Below, piece after piece: positions 63,755 through 64,000 of a stretch of DNA of 64,000 bases. Position 1 is the first letter of the stretch. Each line of letters begins with the position of its first letter. Source of the DNA: Prochilodus magdalenae (Eukaryota; Chordata; Actinopteri; Characiformes; Prochilodontidae). The translations under genes and the position numbers were made by a program. The notes below the pieces were generated by a model. The model was not told the origin of the DNA, searched no databases, and was given only the letters and a program-made list of their open reading frames with translations. Where the stretch lies: positions 1,197,001 to 1,261,000 of the forward strand of contig JAMWET010002920.1 in assembly GCA_024036415.1 (NCBI GenBank), given 5' to 3'.

Positions 63755-64000
63755 GTATTTGTCATACTGTGTTGCACTAAATCCAGTTAAACAGTACTAA
63801 TTTTGCTTGAAACATCCAACTGGTCAGTGTTCTACAAATACTGATAATATCCACAGTATTTTCAGAAAAGCATGTTGTGTCATCATAATTCATCACAATA
63901 ATATATGTATTGCAATAATAATATATATTTCAAATGCCTTCTGCTATACAGGGTACTTCTGCCAGTTATGTTTTTTCCAAGCTAGCTAAAGTAGCCTTTA

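Overview
The window is nuclear DNA from a vertebrate, almost certainly a teleost fish, possibly an ostariophysan. It holds GT-AG spliced genes whose proteins are readable as ENSA, MCL1, VPS72, TMOD4, SCNM1 and LYSMD1. The space between them is AT-rich and crowded with Tc1-type transposon remains, fish-type interspersed repeats and long microsatellites. Orthologues of all six genes lie in human 1q21. The block VPS72(+)-TMOD4(+)-SCNM1(-)-LYSMD1(+) has the same order and relative orientation as in human, and ENSA-MCL1 are neighbours in both.

Layout: 1-1.1 kb, CpG-rich DNA with possible minus-strand exons of an unidentified divergent gene. 1.9-5.2 kb, ENSA (3 coding exons). 5.2-10.9 kb, ENSA 3' UTR and intergenic DNA. 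10.96-12.2 kb, MCL1 (3 exons, TATA box upstream). 12.2-36.2 kb, about 24 kb without a recognised gene, holding decayed Tc1 elements, (GT)n and (CT)n arrays and a 1.1-kb tandem duplication. 36.2-43.2 kb, VPS72 (6 coding exons); its third intron carries a 1.3-kb CTT-rich array and a nearly intact Tc1 transposon. 43.2-52.0 kb, intergenic repeats and possibly the TMOD4 5' leader. 52.0-56.6 kb, TMOD4 (9 coding exons). 58.4-60.9 kb, SCNM1 on the minus strand (8 exons). 61.9-62.4 kb, the first two coding exons of LYSMD1, which runs off the right edge; its intron 2 holds a 1.0-kb hAT-like non-autonomous element.

The genes do not form a pathway. ENSA controls PP2A-B55 at mitosis, MCL1 is an anti-apoptotic BCL2 protein, VPS72 is an H2A.Z chaperone of SRCAP/TIP60 complexes, TMOD4 caps muscle thin filaments, SCNM1 is a splicing factor, and LYSMD1 is a LysM protein of unclear role. 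They sit together by ancestral linkage. All exon coordinates were derived by hand from reading frame, splice consensus and remembered family sequence.

I found no convincing new biological system. The points most worth a second look are the recent 1.1-kb tandem duplication with a Kazal-like reading frame, the CTT array open in every forward frame, two Tc1-like copies that appear to share one internal deletion, a Tc1 copy inactivated by a single stop, and promoter clusters of GCTAGC/AACGTT words.
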